Positions 45,239 through 55,639 of a stretch of DNA of 64,000 bases are shown piece after piece. Numbering within the stretch: the stretch's first letter is position 1; the number at the start of each line of letters is the position of its first letter. The DNA lies in assembly GCA_040285825.1 (NCBI GenBank), contig JAUPSS010000001.1, forward strand, positions 1,116,001 to 1,180,000. The letters are read 5' to 3'. This DNA is from Eukaryota sp. TZLM1-RC. Taxonomy: Eukaryota > Metamonada: BaSk clade. Made by a program: the position numbers and the translations under genes. Below the pieces are notes generated by a model. That model was not told the origin of the DNA. It searched no databases and was given only the letters and a program-made list of their open reading frames with translations.

Positions 45239-45889
45239 TTATCTACTGAAGACGGAGTATTTAATGTTTGGTGACGCTCTGCTTCTTCCCTTTTTTTCTT
45301 GTAGACGAGTGTTTTTCATTTTGATGTCATCTAATAAAGGGATATTAGTTTCAAATTTGGATAAATTTCCTAATATATTAGCAGGGTCTGTTCTTGGACT
45401 AATCGAAGAACCGAACATGAGTTCGTATGGGGTAAAACCAGTTTTTCTGCTTTTAGTAGAATTTATTAATAGTTGGGATATAGGTACGTATGTAGACCAA
45501 TTTCCGTAATCATTGAAATCTATTAATAGTTTCCTTAAGCATTGAAGAACGTCTCTATGTTTACGTTCTACAAGTCCATTACTTTCTGAATAGTGGGGAA
45601 TTGAGTTACTCATCTCAATCGCTAATCTGTTACACACTATTTTGAAAGTCTCATTGGCGAACTCAGGTCCATTATCACTATGAATTAACATAGGTATGCC
45701 AAAGATAGCGCAAACATTCCAAATCAAGGCATCTGCGGTTTCTAAGGCATTGAGTTCTTTTAGAGGGACTAAAATTGTATATCCAGTAAAAGAGTCTACA
45801 AATACTAATAGATATTTATTTCCTTCGTTGTCAGAATTTAGGGGTCCAATTGTATCGACATTTAATCTGGCAAAGGACGATCTGCCCAT
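45239..45889 (-). CDS. Ty3/gypsy integrase core
   Basis: The 216-aa segment holds the complete DDE triad: NVDTIGP, HSDNGPEF and ESNGLVERK, followed by the FTPYELMFG motif. It inserts the cDNA copy into the genome. Its start is only the first ATG after a break in GGG at about 45885; the HHCC finger lies in the preceding frame. Confidence 0.85.
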   Translation of the reverse strand: MGRSSFARLNVDTIGPLNSDNEGNKYLLVFVDSFTGYTILVPLKELNALETADALIWNVCAIFGIPMLIHSDNGPEFANETFKIVCNRLAIEMSNSIPHYSESNGLVERKHRDVLQCLRKLLIDFNDYGNWSTYVPISQLLINSTKSRKTGFTPYELMFGSSISPRTDPANILGNLSKFETNIPLLDDIKMKNTRLQEKKGRSRASPNIKYSVFSR

Positions 45890-46131
45890 AAAGATCCTGT
45901 GGAAGGTGTTTTTGATCTTTTAACTGGAGCCGTTTTTTGACAAGTTGGGCATCTTTTGACATGATTAATAAGGTCCTTTCTCATATTGGGCCAGTAGAAA
46001 TCACTTTTGGACAGTTTGTGTAAACTATCGCTTTTGCTGGGGTGACCAGATTGAACCAAACCATGTATTAATAATAGTGCCTGTTTTCTGAGGCTCTTTG
46101 GAATCAAAATTTTGTTTTTATTATTTTCCAA
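45862..46131 (-). CDS. Integrase N-terminal HHCC zinc domain
   Basis: LIHGLVQSGHPSKSDSLHKL followed by FYWPNMRKDLINHVKRCPTCQK: the histidine pair and CPTC pair of Ty3 integrase zinc fingers. Frame-linked to RNase H upstream and the integrase core downstream through breaks at homopolymers near 46124 and 45885. Confidence 0.8.
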   Translation of the reverse strand: MENNKNKILIPKSLRKQALLLIHGLVQSGHPSKSDSLHKLSKSDFYWPNMRKDLINHVKRCPTCQKTAPVKRSKTPSTGSLWADRPLPD

Positions 46132-46574
46132 ATTTGAGTGTTTACATCTAGAATTGCGTTATCAAATAAAGAGTCGTTGTTGTTTTTGGCTATTTGTTGT
46201 TCAGATCTTATCTTAGACAGCCAAGAAGAAAAAATAGGTAGGTCTTGGTGTCTACTTAGAGATGAGATTGAAGGGATGTCTTCAAGATCCGAATCAGAAT
46301 CATCGTCTAGTGGAGGTATCTCGTAATTTGAAAGTAAAGTGTCTGGTATATTTATACTACAAATAGAAGGAGTTTCCTCGTTTTGATCCAAATCAATATT
46401 CCTCGATAACATATCTGCCCAATGGTTGTCTTCACCAGGTTCGTGGACTATGTCAAAGTCGAATTCAGATAGTATCGGCAGCCATCTCTTTACAATTCTA
46501 TTTTTCTCTGGGGCTGTAGCCAGGAATGCAATGTTTTTATGATCTGTGAAAATTGTTAAATGTCTAGTTAACAA
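46104..46574 (-). CDS. RNase H C-terminal part and linker
   Basis: LLTRHLTIFTDHKNIAFL and KRWLPILSEFDFDIVHEPG...HWADMLSR are the terminal RNase H motifs of Ty3/gypsy pol (TDHKNL and the NxxADxLSR equivalent). An acidic linker follows. Confidence 0.8.
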   Translation of the reverse strand: MLTRHLTIFTDHKNIAFLATAPEKNRIVKRWLPILSEFDFDIVHEPGEDNHWADMLSRNIDLDQNEETPSICSINIPDTLLSNYEIPPLDDDSDSDLEDIPSISSLSRHQDLPIFSSWLSKIRSEQQIAKNNNDSLFDNAILDVNTQIWKIIKTKF

Positions 46575-46597
46575 GTAGCTTTCTAAACAACTTTCAG

Positions 46598-47446
46598 TTA
46601 AAAATCAGAAGTATTGCGTATAATTCTTTTTGTAAGGTGGACCATTTTTCTTTGTGTTTCTGTAAGTAATCTACTATAGAATGACAAAGGTTTCACTTTC
46701 CTTTTATTTAGCGGGGTTCCTGCAGGGGAGTAGGGTTCAATTTCTTGCCAAATAACACCTCCTACTGCTACATCTGAAGCGTCAGTACTTATCAATACTC
46801 GCTTGCCCGGAGCTGGTAATTCAAGGGGCATGTGGTTTACTATTAGGTCTTTTATTTGTTTTAAGTAATCGTCATGCTTGCAAGTCCATTTAATTATTCT
46901 GGGTTTTCCTTTAATTAGCTCGTTAATTGGAGCAATTAATTCAGAAATACCTGGAAGCCAATCTCTAATATAATTGATGGATCCTACCAATGAGCGAACT
47001 TCTTTCACTGTTTTTGGTCTAGGGATTCTCATCAAGGCTTCGATTTTTTTCTTACTTATAAATCTAGTTTTATCCTGGAAGGTACTTCCTAAAATGTCGA
47101 TAGGGTGTTTTGATGTTACGAATTTACATTTACGTAAGCCTATATTTACACGTCTATTTCTGGCGCATTGGAGGACTCTTTGTAATCTCTTATAGAAATC
47201 TTCGAAAGTCGTTCCAACTATTATGATATCATCAATATATATAAAAACGCCATCAATTTGGAATATTTCCATCATTACATTTTGGAAAACTGCTGGGATG
47301 TTCTTTAATCCGAAGCAAGCTCTTTTAAACATAATTGATCTTCCAGGGATTGAGATTGATGTTTTCTCAATATCCTTCTCAGCAACATTCATCTGCCAGA
47401 AAGCTTTTGGTAAATCAAGCGTGGCGATGTAATTTGCTCTACTCAA
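46598..47446 (-). CDS. Reverse transcriptase and RNase H N-terminal part
   Basis: The 282-aa frame covers LDLPKAFWQMNV (motif A Asp), FKRACFGLKNIPAVFQ, the catalytic FIYIDDIII (about 47215-47255), the LRKCKFVTSKHPIDILG thumb region, and then RNase H from LISTDASDVAVGGVI to SFYSRLLTETQRK. The frame is lost just after at an AAAAATGG run near 46645. The reverse transcriptase catalytic residues are intact. Confidence 0.88.
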   Translation of the reverse strand: MSRANYIATLDLPKAFWQMNVAEKDIEKTSISIPGRSIMFKRACFGLKNIPAVFQNVMMEIFQIDGVFIYIDDIIIVGTTFEDFYKRLQRVLQCARNRRVNIGLRKCKFVTSKHPIDILGSTFQDKTRFISKKKIEALMRIPRPKTVKEVRSLVGSINYIRDWLPGISELIAPINELIKGKPRIIKWTCKHDDYLKQIKDLIVNHMPLELPAPGKRVLISTDASDVAVGGVIWQEIEPYSPAGTPLNKRKVKPLSFYSRLLTETQRKMVHLTKRIIRNTSDF

Positions 47447-47535
47447 AAATTCTAATATATCACTAATCCTAGGTAGATTAGGCTCTACTGAAATCGTATG
47501 GGCATTAACTCCATCTTTACCACTAAAGTCTCCAG

Positions 47536-50500
47536 TTAACCTGGGTTTTTGCCGTCAGGGTATATAACTAAGACAATAGGAGAGCTGAATTTATAATTAG
47601 ATTCAACTGCATAGCCCATTTCGATCAGTTCATCAAATATTTTGTTTGCTATTTCCATTTTGCTGGGATTTAACCGTCTAGCAGGTTTATGTACTATAGC
47701 ATTCTCATCTCTAAAGGGGATTGTTAGAGGATTACAATCGATTCCTTTTCTATTAGGAGTTTCACTAAAAACATCGCTGAATAATTTTAGTAGACTCGTT
47801 AATTTTAATTTATTATTACTATCATCTAAATTTATCTCACATCCAGATCTTGCTAATTGCTCCTCAAAATCAGAAGGACTTGGTGATTGGTTATCTAAGT
47901 TCCCAATCGAATGTTGAGCGATCCTAGAGTCGAATTCTGATTCTGCATTTAGCAAAGTGCGGTGTTCTTTGTCTAATCTAATGAAAAGACCATCATCCGT
48001 CTGAAGCCCAAGTGCTTTTAACATGTCTGTCCCTATTAATAATTTGTTCGAACCCGGTATTATGGGAAGAGTATGTTTATAGTGAACTTGTTGCGCAATG
48101 CTTCCTACGTTGAACGACAGAATACCAGTTGCACTCCCTAGCGATTTTGTGGATACGTTATTAGCTGGTAAGAACTTAATAGTATCCTTGCTATTGATTG
48201 ACATATGGCATTGTTCAGCTAAATCTGCAGTAATAACTGAACAAAACGCAGCCGCATCTATAGTCGCAATCATTTTAATATCATTTATTGATATCTCCAG
48301 TCTTAGAAATGGAGAACGCTGGGACCTGACGTGGTTTTCACTAACCGTAGAATTAATATCAAAAATGCTATTGATATCAGAGCTGGTTTGGTGAATTTGT
48401 AGAGGAATTAAAAGATTTTGTTGAGCTGTTGGAAAGTTGTTGACTGGGTTTCCTAAATCGGTTGTTGATTGGTTGTGATTGATTGCGTTGATATGTACCC
48501 GATTAGGAAAGTTGCCTGTCCTGCTGTTCCGGTTGCTGTTGTTGATCCGTCTGTGAGGAACCGTACTCGAACGGGTCGGTTTTGACTCAGTAGGGGATGC
48601 GTTTGATGATATGTCCTCTGTTGTGTTTATGTTATGTATAGGTCTGTACTGACCTCTTCCTTTATGACCTCTATAACGGCCTCCACGGCCTCTAAATTTG
48701 AATCTATGTACACGTCTACCACGGCCACCTCGGCCCCTTTCTACACTGCCTCTACTAGCAGGCGCCTCCTGTTCTCCTAATCTGAATCTTTCTTCTTTGG
48801 GAACTCTGCTTCTAGCACAACGAGGATCTTTGCATTCGAATACAGTGTGGCCAACAGGATTGTTACCTTCGACGTTGCTGCAGAATGTACAGAATTTTGA
48901 CCCTTCTCGTTCATGCTTTTCAGGGATGTATTTGTGTTGAGGGGTTCCTCTTGACTTTCCACCTGATCGTCTTGCTCGTTTTGTTGGAGCCTGGGCTGAT
49001 GGTGTTACTCCTCTTGAGTAAGTTCTCATTGCCGTGAGTCCCAAAGGAATATCTTCTTCGTTAGCCCTGTTCCTTAGTACATCCATTGTGGGCTTGTTTC
49101 CTGCTGTGTAACACCAAGCGAGGAAATGTCTTCTCGTTGTCGATATCAAATCGAGTAGAGTTGTTCTGTTCGGTGAGTCCCACAAGGATTCCCTAGTCCA
49201 TACTGGGAGGAGTTCGCTTGATATAGCAAAGTTATCCAGACCCATAAGGAAGTACTCGGCTATTAGAGCGGGAGATATGGTTATCAACCCACTGCTTCCT
49301 CTAATTAAATCGGGGATGGTTAGGTCGGTCATGTAGGTGGTCATTCTCAAGACGTCTCCAAAATCTTCTACATAACGACCAAACTCGTTGTCAGCCTCAT
49401 GCCTATTGTGGATTTTCCTCCAATTTATTCTAGGCTTCATTAGAGCTGTACCAGCCTCATGATATGATGTGAATTGCGTTCTTTTTAACAGAAATACCAT
49501 GACGTCGGCGTCGGTATAATCAACACCGAGTAAACCTTGACTCTGCCATCTAGATAGAAGGCTAGGGTCGATCATGCTGGATATTCCTGTGGGGCAAGTG
49601 CTCATCATCATGCTCCTAAATAAATCATAATGGTGGATTGGGGGTCCGAGCTTATCTGTTATAGCTGGATCAATCCTTACCAAAGGCTGTGTTGTATCCC
49701 TGGTGATCTCGTCGCGTATATGTTTGGGGAGATCTTTAATCCTATCTTGGGTTATTTCTGCTTGGCCTTCTCCAAATAGCTGGGTAGCTATCATAAAGGC
49801 TCTGGTCCAATCTGATTGACCTGGGGCTTCGAAGCTTCTATTAACTATCTTTCGCCCGTATTTATCCCAAGTTTGAAATTTTAAAAGAAAAGCTATGATA
49901 GACATTTTGTTAATAGGGTCATCAGCGGATAATCGAGGTCTTTTATAGTCGATATCCTTAGACCGTGGATCAATCTGTCTATGAAGGCTACTAGCTATGC
50001 TCATGTCAATAGCTCTTCTTGAGGATTGTAGGTCCTCAATACGCATAGGTCTATCGGAAGAAGAGTCTCTTACTGAGGGTTGAGGAGGAGCCGTTTCTCC
50101 AACGACTGGCCCGTTCAACTCAATGTCTTCTCCAATTTCACTTTCCATGGGTTTAGAGGAAGTTGGTTCTTCCTGAGGTGCAACGTCTTGTCTTGTTACA
50201 GGTTCCGGGACGTTCACTGTTGGAACATGATCGGGTATGCTGTCGATAGAGCAGACCTGTATTGGTTGGCTTTTTTCAGAAATTATAGGGGCTACAACAG
50301 GCAGTTTGGGAAGGTGGAGAGATGTGGATGGATCTCCCGTTACCCATTGTCTAAACTCTCGTTGTTTTGTGAACGAGTTACCATGTTGTTGGGTGTAGTT
50401 GTTAGGACGGCTCCTATACGTGGATACAGCTGATCGTTCCGTATGAATGTTATTTAGAGCGTCTGCATCAAACCAGGGGGTTACTGGTTCAAGCTTGTCT

Positions 50501-50949
50501 TGTTCACTACTATCCTCCTGCTCCATAAATTCCCTAAAATATGTGGGTGCACCCTCTGTCAGCTCCGTGTAATTATGGATTTCCGTATCAAAGTTAGGAT
50601 CAAACCAGGCAGGCAATTTGGATTGTAGGATGTCTTCCGAGTCGGTCCTACTTCTCTGTTCGATGGAGAGAAACCTTATTCTCCTGCCGTATTGATCTAG
50701 GAAGGAGGCCTTCCAATCCAATCTATCTTTGATGGGAAGAGACATCAATTCATTGATTCTCTTGTCCATTCCAGAGATTCTGGGGCGGCGTTCTGCGTTA
50801 CGCCCGAATGTCTCTCTACTCAATTTATCGAGTGCCTTTATGAGTTCATTCCTTTCATTGAGGGAAATTTCCAATACCTTTTGGGTATCCCCAATCATTC
50901 CGAGGGTCTGGAAACCAACGTTTCTGCCTCTTTTTGAACATAACTCCAT
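47536..50949 (-). CDS. Gag-protease polyprotein, entering reverse transcriptase
   Basis: 1137-aa frame. It opens in gag, with a capsid-like helical region. Around residue 684-712 lies an extended cysteine/histidine cluster (FCTFC...GHTVFEC) and then an Arg/Gly-rich nucleic-acid-binding stretch (RGRGGRYRGHKGRGQ). At about residue 890-905 the retropepsin position reads ATIDAAAFCSVI, where the usual motif is D(T/S)G: the Asp is there but Thr and Gly are replaced. After about 1060 comes the reverse transcriptase N-terminus (PLTIPFR...ARRLNPSKMEIANKIFDELIEMG). The frame ends in an AAAAACCC run at about 47545, past which reverse transcriptase continues in another frame. Confidence 0.85.
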   Translation of the reverse strand: MELCSKRGRNVGFQTLGMIGDTQKVLEISLNERNELIKALDKLSRETFGRNAERRPRISGMDKRINELMSLPIKDRLDWKASFLDQYGRRIRFLSIEQRSRTDSEDILQSKLPAWFDPNFDTEIHNYTELTEGAPTYFREFMEQEDSSEQDKLEPVTPWFDADALNNIHTERSAVSTYRSRPNNYTQQHGNSFTKQREFRQWVTGDPSTSLHLPKLPVVAPIISEKSQPIQVCSIDSIPDHVPTVNVPEPVTRQDVAPQEEPTSSKPMESEIGEDIELNGPVVGETAPPQPSVRDSSSDRPMRIEDLQSSRRAIDMSIASSLHRQIDPRSKDIDYKRPRLSADDPINKMSIIAFLLKFQTWDKYGRKIVNRSFEAPGQSDWTRAFMIATQLFGEGQAEITQDRIKDLPKHIRDEITRDTTQPLVRIDPAITDKLGPPIHHYDLFRSMMMSTCPTGISSMIDPSLLSRWQSQGLLGVDYTDADVMVFLLKRTQFTSYHEAGTALMKPRINWRKIHNRHEADNEFGRYVEDFGDVLRMTTYMTDLTIPDLIRGSSGLITISPALIAEYFLMGLDNFAISSELLPVWTRESLWDSPNRTTLLDLISTTRRHFLAWCYTAGNKPTMDVLRNRANEEDIPLGLTAMRTYSRGVTPSAQAPTKRARRSGGKSRGTPQHKYIPEKHEREGSKFCTFCSNVEGNNPVGHTVFECKDPRCARSRVPKEERFRLGEQEAPASRGSVERGRGGRGRRVHRFKFRGRGGRYRGHKGRGQYRPIHNINTTEDISSNASPTESKPTRSSTVPHRRINNSNRNSRTGNFPNRVHINAINHNQSTTDLGNPVNNFPTAQQNLLIPLQIHQTSSDINSIFDINSTVSENHVRSQRSPFLRLEISINDIKMIATIDAAAFCSVITADLAEQCHMSINSKDTIKFLPANNVSTKSLGSATGILSFNVGSIAQQVHYKHTLPIIPGSNKLLIGTDMLKALGLQTDDGLFIRLDKEHRTLLNAESEFDSRIAQHSIGNLDNQSPSPSDFEEQLARSGCEINLDDSNNKLKLTSLLKLFSDVFSETPNRKGIDCNPLTIPFRDENAIVHKPARRLNPSKMEIANKIFDELIEMGYAVESNYKFSSPIVLVIYPDGKNPG

Positions 50950-51539
50950 AAAGGGGGAAGTTGCTCGAACAGACAGAAATCTGTTGGTTCGAGGTAAGCC
51001 TCCGCGTCCTCTCTTAATAACTTGTAGAACCCCTCAGAAGAGTCGTCTTCTCCCTCCATTTCATCTAGTTGAGATTGAATTTCTTCATATTCTCCTAATG
51101 GGGAAGACGTGTCTAAGGTGGGATCTCCATCCGTTCCCTTTGAGACAGGTTCTAGAATTGGGAGGGGAGAGGGAGCCGGGTCCGTTCTCGTTGCCTCTTC
51201 CATTGCTTTGAGGGGAGAGGGAGCCGGGTCCGTTCTCGTAACCTCATCTGTTACTTTTTTCCTGAGGGGAGAGGGAGCCGGGTCCGTTCTCGTAACCTCA
51301 TCTGTTACTTTTTTCCTGAGGGGAGAGGGAGCCGGGTCCGTTCTCGTTACCTCTTCTGTTGTTGAAGATGGAGGGACCTCGTCCACTCTTTCATCTTCTT
51401 CTACATTAAGGGAGGGGGAGGTGGGATCCGGGTCCGTTGCCTCGTTGCCCTCTATATCATGTGTATGTGATGCTGGTACCTGCTGCATATTAAGTGGTGG
51501 ATTAGAGTCAGAGATATCTGGTTGGGAGATGTCTGACAT
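50895..51539 (-). CDS. Gag N-terminal region with 18-residue repeats
   Basis: 214-aa acidic, Pro/Thr/Ser-rich frame beginning MSDISQPDIS. It contains three to four tandem copies of an EVTRTDPAPSPLRKKVTD unit (54 bp; about 51175-51360). It overlaps the start of the 1137-aa frame; the switch is near a TTTTT run at about 50931-50935, so the two were probably one gag. Confidence 0.75.
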   Translation of the reverse strand: MSDISQPDISDSNPPLNMQQVPASHTHDIEGNEATDPDPTSPSLNVEEDERVDEVPPSSTTEEVTRTDPAPSPLRKKVTDEVTRTDPAPSPLRKKVTDEVTRTDPAPSPLKAMEEATRTDPAPSPLPILEPVSKGTDGDPTLDTSSPLGEYEEIQSQLDEMEGEDDSSEGFYKLLREDAEAYLEPTDFCLFEQLPPLWSYVQKEAETLVSRPSE

Positions 51540-51616
51540 GCTGTAAAGTGTCTGAAGATGTTCGCTAATGCTGAAGTTATGGTATACCTTTTGACTTTAA
51601 AATGGCCAATAATTAT

Positions 51617-51695
51617 TGTTGCCTAAAGTCTATTGTAGTAAAGAAAAGTCTGATTTATTTTCTATTCATATTATATAAGCCTTAGGGCGCCAACA
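51617..51695 (-). repeat. 79-bp LTR (5' LTR)
   Basis: Identical to 44526-44604; adjoins LINE-A sequence at 51696. Confidence 0.9.
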
Positions 51696-54583
51696 CTATT
51701 CCAAACATCAACAGGTAGTTCCTGCACCATGTTTTCAAGAGAAATTAATAATGGATGTGTTTCATTCAAAGGAATATGATCAAAACGAAGTTTCCACTCA
51801 AAAAGAAAATTTTTGATACCGCCAATAAAAGCACTTTTATATAAATACTCTGCTTTTGAAAAACCAACTCCACCAATTTTATTACTAAAAATGCATGATA
51901 AGGAATTTTTGATGGACAAACTTCTACTAAATCTCCTAAGAAATATGTTCTCAAAGTATTTAATTGACGTGCAAAATCATGTGAAATTGTGGGGGATAAA
52001 GAACGAAGAAGGTGATTAATTTTTGATCCAAAGCATACATTTAGGACCGAAAACGCTAAATGTTCGTCAATTTCTAGATTTTGAATAGCAAAAAGTTGCT
52101 CTTCGATTTTCCCAAAATACCTGACAAAATCGATTTAACTTTTTCACAAGTTCCAAATTTAAAGCCAAGAAAACGAATAGCATCTTCTTCATAATCAAAG
52201 TATTTGATATATGTTTCATTAAATGCTACCCCAGCATCCTGATTACCAATAATGAAACACTTGGGCAATTTTATATCTAACACTGTTTGGACAGGATAAC
52301 GAAATGTTGTACCCGTGCGGTAGAAAAAACAAAGGGCCGATAAGTGATAAATCATCTGCATCAGCACATATATGAATGTCAAGAAAATCCAACTTAAATT
52401 TTACCAACTGATTGCAGTGCTAAGCAAAAGAAAAATGGACCCAATGGATGGACCTCTTGACGAAACAATATACTGAGAATGAAAAATTAAGTAAGAGGGT
52501 GATCCATACATCAATTTCAAATACGTCAAAAGTGGAGAATTATGTAGTTCAAGTTATTGTAAAATACTTGAGCGAAAAACCGTGTGGTAAACATTTTTAG
52601 AATCAATATTCAATGAATAATTCTCGCCTTTTTAATTGAAAAATAAATCTGTACACAACGCAGCACAAATTGTGCCATCAGAAATGCCAATTGCAAACTG
52701 ATAAGGACGAAAAATTTAATTGCGGATGACTTAAGTTTTTTAAAAGAAATAATTGCTAATAATCTCATTATGGACTCACCAACAGCAATAGGTCTGACAC
52801 CACCCCCAGGCTTACTTAGAACAACTAAACGAGATGCCATTAACGCTTGTGGTAATTTAAGGCGTCCCATGATAACACCATTAAAAAAGAAAGCTAAATC
52901 ATCCACGATTTATGTACATATGTTGACGTCCGACTTCAAATAATCATAACTAAGTCCAGAAGTCCCAGTAGAACGACCAGACGTAAGTCCTTTAATAGCT
53001 ACACTAACTTCATCAGAAGTAATAAGGTTAGCAGTGAAGAAATCACGTTTAGTATCAGAGACAATATGATTAATGGTGAAAACTTGATTCTTGTTGTGTA
53101 AGAACTTAAGCTCAACATTCTTGAAAGTGAAACAAGTGAATACATGCACTGTTTCCTGATACATTTCCTCAGTAAAATCAGTAATTTCGGATTCAAGTTG
53201 CAAAATACAGATTTTTTCACAATTTTGCCAAACAACCAATAATTGGAACAAAAATGTGAAAGACTATGCTGAAATGTTTCAGTGGAAAGAAAATTGCTTC
53301 TATCAATTTTATATTCTCCAGTTGTTTCCCTAAAAGTGTGTTCAGTTCCTCGGCCAAAGAACAAATGATAGCATCCATAAGGAGTTGGTGTATAATCAAC
53401 TTCAAACAGTTGAAAACTGAATGATTAATGATTAATGATTAATGAGTCGTTTATGTATTTATGGGACTCTAACTTAAGAGTATTACTCTCAATATTTTGT
53501 CGAGACTCTGAAATATGAGAATAAACGATATTTTAATTTTATTTTATATTTTAATTTAGATATTTTAATTTAAACGAAATTTACTTGGAACATCTCTCTT
53601 TCTTAAGATTAAAATCAAATGAATCAATGCAACATATCTAATGATACAGTAAATAATGTCACAACAAATAATAAATTATTTTGAACAAACAAATAGTTAT
53701 CGACTAAAATGAAAAACAAATATTCTTTGAAAAAATCATGAAAATCATGAAAATCAAACTAAAGCAATAGAAAATAAATCAGGCAATGAGCAATGATGAA
53801 CCACAATGAATGATACCTATATTCGAGAAAAGAATAACTGAAACAACTACGTAAACTCAAAGTAGCAAAGAAAACACAGAAAAACAAAGAAAACACCACA
53901 AATTCTATATAGAACAAACAGTAAATAAAACAAAAATGACAGGAAAACAGTAAATGAAATAATATAAGAAAGGAAAATAATCAACAGGAAAAGTAGAACA
54001 AAACCAAAAATTATATAAACTAAATTAGAAGATTAAACAACTCCAACCCAAACCCTAATATAATCATATTACACCTTATTCAGGATAGGGTGATGGTGTA
54101 ATAACAACTTTGATTGTTCTTTCATGGCTTGTGACCATTCGACTTACTGGCAAATGACGTGAAGAAAAGAGAAACATAAATGGAAGTCGATCTCGTTCTG
54201 ATTGAGACAGCTGTGTCCATAGGTGTGCAAGAAACGGAATGATTGTTGAAGGATTTAGAAGAGAAGTGGAGTTTGTCTATGTGGAAAGGTGAATAAAGAA
54301 GACGAAACATATGAACAGAAAAAGAAAGTCATGGTAGGATGTAGGGATATTTTCAACAATGACATACAATCATTCTGGTTTGTAGGGGATGTATAGCTGG
54401 TGTTTAGAGATGACTAAAGATGACTAGAGATGAGAAATTCTGCTCAAGAGAAATTTACAATCCTCTGCAGAAAACTACATCACAACCTTCAAACAATGCA
54501 ATACTGACTTTGATGAGACCGACTGTAGTAATCAAGATGATGTACTACCAATGCATTTCAGTCCTTTGATCACTCCAATGACA
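51696..54583 (-). mobile_element. LINE-A 5' region and reverse transcriptase
   Basis: Broken minus-strand frames in order from 54.58 kb: an unrecognised 5' region (shared with 25.76-27.22 kb); SDEVSVAIKGLTSGRSTGTSG; MASRLVVLSKPGGGVRPIAVGE (finger motif, about 52790-52850); HPLGPFFF and ADADDLSLIG (catalytic Asp pair, about 52360); RFLGFKFG thumb; and IGGVGFSKAEYLYKSAFIGG. The sequence then stops at the LTR retrotransposon and resumes at 44525. Total about 3.7-3.9 kb without the insertion. Multiple frameshifts. Confidence 0.8.
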
Positions 54584-55639
54584 TGTTTACCTCCAAGGCG
54601 ACTCACCGTTAGAACTGAGCAAGCAAAAACATTGAAAAATACATTCTCAGCACCAAGTACGTCTTCTCTTACAAATTTTCGTCATTTCAGAAATTATTTT
54701 TGAAAATTGAAATAGAAATTGCAGACATTACTTGTCTAACCTCCCTGTTCAACTGAACTTTTAGAAGTTGAATATTCGGAGGTAGTCGCAACTGATTCGC
54801 AGATGTTTCAGTTTATTATGGTTATTCAAATTGCTCCAAGTTATGTTAGTTGGAAATTGTCTCTCAAATTCTATTTATTTGTACTTAATATAAATATAGA
54901 TCACAGCCCCAAGGTTGGTACAACTATTCGAAATAGGGCTCTAGTTTTAAATTCGGTAAATATTGTGCGAAATCAGTCTAAAACTGTAAAACTGTATTCT
55001 AAAGTATTTTAATTTTTAGCCTTACCTTGCTCTTTACGGTTGAAAATTCATTAAAATAGGTCAAAATGGCTCAAGTTGCTTTGTCTCCTCTCCAAATTTT
55101 TGCTAGTTTCAATTTTCGATTATTGGTTTAGTATGATATTCTGTCACTTTCTGGTCAGCCCTTAAAAAGCGTGCAACAGTTTGATTTCAATGATATACAC
55201 ATTGTTTATTCTGTTATTAAACCTATTCTGTTTATTGGTGGAAAATGAAGAGACACAATGTACCTAAATTGATTTGATACCGAAATGACTATTGGCGAAT
55301 AGAAACAGTAAAGAGTATGCTTGTATGGACAATGAACAAATCAATAGGTGTTGTAAATGTGTACCTTAAAATGTTAAGCCCAACCAGAAAGATTGACGTA
55401 TAACAGTATTTGTCACCTTGATCCATCTTAAAAACACTACAAACGTAAAACTTGAAAAATTATTCAAACTTTGTTGAAACATCTTCTTTTTAATTAGGGT
55501 CAAGTATACATTCTTTCAACATTACAGAAACGATTTTCTGGAATGTATGAAAATGATCTTGATAATAATATTTGCAGCTTGGCTGTTTTAAATCAAAATC
55601 TTTACTCATTGTGATTGAAACAGGGTGGTTGTGAAAATA
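54584..55639. other. Intergenic, no supported gene
   Basis: A frame at 54803-55012 lacks motifs. AT-rich, nothing else seen. Confidence 0.35.

Larger units (their letters stand above)
44526..51695 (-). mobile_element. Full-length Ty3/gypsy retrotransposon with 79-bp LTRs
   Basis: 7170 bp with identical terminal 79-bp LTRs, polypurine tract, gag, protease, reverse transcriptase, RNase H, integrase and a chromodomain-like tail in Ty3/gypsy order. Identical LTRs indicate a recent insertion, although 79 bp gives little resolution. Flanks read AATAG before the 5' LTR and TAGGA after the 3' LTR (element sense), so only a 3-bp TAG match is visible rather than a clean 5-bp target duplication. It interrupts LINE-A between VDVWN and the C-terminal region. 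The apparent frame breaks fall at homopolymer runs. Confidence 0.9.

Noticed and set aside
47642-48394. Plus-strand frames opposite the gag-pol gene (91 and 98 aa)
   Set aside because: Shadows of the 1137-aa minus frame, with no independent motif.
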